The notes below the pieces were generated by a model. That model searched no databases. It saw only the letters and a list, made by a program, of their open reading frames with translations, and was not told where the DNA came from. Positions 63,136 to 64,000 of a stretch of 64,000 nt of DNA are shown piece after piece (positions within the stretch are counted from its first letter, which is position 1; every line of letters begins with the position of its first letter). Origin of the DNA: an uncultured Psychromonas sp. (GTDB lineage: Bacteria; Pseudomonadota; Gammaproteobacteria; Enterobacterales; Psychromonadaceae); the NCBI RefSeq assembly GCF_947489755.1, contig NZ_CANLFB010000006.1, positions 1 through 64,000 on the forward strand. Direction: 5' to 3'. Position numbers and translations under genes: made by a program.

Positions 63136-64000
63136 TACTTGCAGTAGCGGGATCGGGAAAAACTCAGCATATTATTGACAAATTAAATGAAGATAGTCGT
63201 GCGCTAATTGTTACCTATACAGTCAATAATGCTGCAAACATTAAAAAACGGATTTTGAAGAAATTTAGACATATACCTGATGGTGTTCGGATCTATACCT
63301 ACTTTTCTTTTTTGATGTCATTTTGTGTTCGCCCAATAGTGGGTAATGATATAAAAATTAGAGGGGTTAGTTACTCTGAGCCTTCCAAATATGCAAAACG
63401 CAATACACTTGCTCACTACATCAATAAAGGTGGGAAGATCTATCATAATCGAATGGCAAAAATGATGATGGATTTAGAAGGTGTCTCAGATATATCTGAG
63501 CGCATTGAAAAATACTTTGATTTTTTCTGCGTGGATGAAGTCCAAGACTTTGCTGCAAATGATTTTAACCTGCTTTGTGCTTTGTCGCCTACTAGGGTTG
63601 AAATCCTTATGGTTGGAGACTTCTACCAGCATACTTTTGATACTAGTCGAGATGGAAGCACGCAAGGCAACTTACATAAAAAGGGACTTGATAAGTACCT
63701 AGATCAACTAAAAAAATCTGGATATACGATTGATTGTGAGGCTTTGTCACATAGCTATAGATGTAGCCCATCCGTATGCCAATTTGTTAGAGATAGCATA
63801 GGTATACCGATTGAATCTCATCGAGATGATGAAGTAAAAATTCAATATGTTGATGCTAGGGAGCAGGTAAATATACTGCAAAAAGATGATGCTATTGTTA
63901 AGCTTTTTTATCAGAAAAGCAGTACTTACTTAGGGTGGACTGACAATTGGGGGAACACGAAAGGGCTAGATGACTTTGAAGATGTTTGTATCGTTCTTAA
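63120..64000 (+). CDS. gajB: GajB-like UvrD-family helicase (cut by right edge)
   Basis: ATG 63120 lies inside the last codons of the nuclease gene; the frame is open to the window end (293 codons seen). Walker A AVAGSGKTQ begins at about residue 9, motif II is FFCVDEVQDF near residue 140, motif III region ILMVGDFYQHTFD and motif IV-like LSHSYRCSP follow. This is superfamily 1 UvrD/PcrA type but with a shortened N-terminus, as in GajB. With the upstream nuclease it forms a Gabija-like anti-phage pair. The C-terminal half is outside the window. Confidence 0.88.
   Translation, partial: MDKRVVLAVAGSGKTQHIIDKLNEDSRALIVTYTVNNAANIKKRILKKFRHIPDGVRIYTYFSFLMSFCVRPIVGNDIKIRGVSYSEPSKYAKRNTLAHYINKGGKIYHNRMAKMMMDLEGVSDISERIEKYFDFFCVDEVQDFAANDFNLLCALSPTRVEILMVGDFYQHTFDTSRDGSTQGNLHKKGLDKYLDQLKKSGYTIDCEALSHSYRCSPSVCQFVRDSIGIPIESHRDDEVKIQYVDAREQVNILQKDDAIVKLFYQKSSTYLGWTDNWGNTKGLDDFEDVCIVL

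Overview
The window looks like chromosome of an AT-rich marine gammaproteobacterium, most likely Psychromonas or a close relative (Moritella/Vibrio/Shewanella side). This is inferred from recognisable housekeeping genes (aspS, cmoAB, queE/queC, hmp/nsrR, argP/argO, zapG, nudL), from lineage-type unknowns (VC2046/SO_2500-like, DUF3581, DUF3316-like, DUF3943) and from frequent TTG/GTG starts. No database search was possible; every family name comes from reading the proteins.

Layout. 1-0.4 kb: edge of an IS4-type transposase. 0.6-16 kb: mostly core genes: tRNA-Tyr, a receiver-TPR protein, the NO-detoxifying pair hmp/nsrR with three NsrR-like operators, the argP/argO pair, a leucine-rich-repeat protein kinase, an M14 carboxypeptidase, a PL7 alginate lyase, and divergent queE/queC. 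16-22.6 kb: five tandem copies of a gene for a small secreted DUF3316-like protein. Each copy carries its own CusR-like operator, promoter, leader hairpin and terminator, and the array abuts a divergent CusS/CusR-type (or HprS/HprR-type) two-component pair. 23-28.3 kb: an alpha-hydroxy-acid oxidase with a divergent LysR regulator, a TIM-barrel-like lipoprotein flanked by two decayed copies of a small membrane-protein gene, and zapG.

28.4-41.2 kb is an accessory block best read as a decayed chromosomal integron. A 27-residue stump resembling an integron integrase start lies on the + strand at 41.08 kb. To its left, all cassette-type genes run on the - strand and are separated by attC-like hairpins. 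The array has been invaded by two IS110/IS1111-type elements, a complete IS1182-type element plus a remnant of another, and an IS91-type element with a tyrosine recombinase. Several insertions sit exactly in attC core sites. Cassette cargo includes a zinc-ribbon membrane protein, an ASCH protein broken in an A7 run, a Sel1-repeat lipoprotein and an ORF-less cassette.

41.4-61.2 kb returns to core or ordinary genes: Hsp20, aspS, cmoA-cmoB, nudL, an NhaP-type antiporter with a long repetitive coiled-coil tail, a GGDEF-EAL gene downstream of a porin-like operon, an acyltransferase, a DUF3943 outer-membrane protein, an aminotransferase, and an EamA exporter with a divergent Lrp-type regulator. Two families of MITE-like repeats are scattered here. 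From 61.6 kb to the right edge is a Gabija-like defence pair (GajA-type OLD nuclease and GajB-type UvrD helicase), the helicase being cut by the window end.
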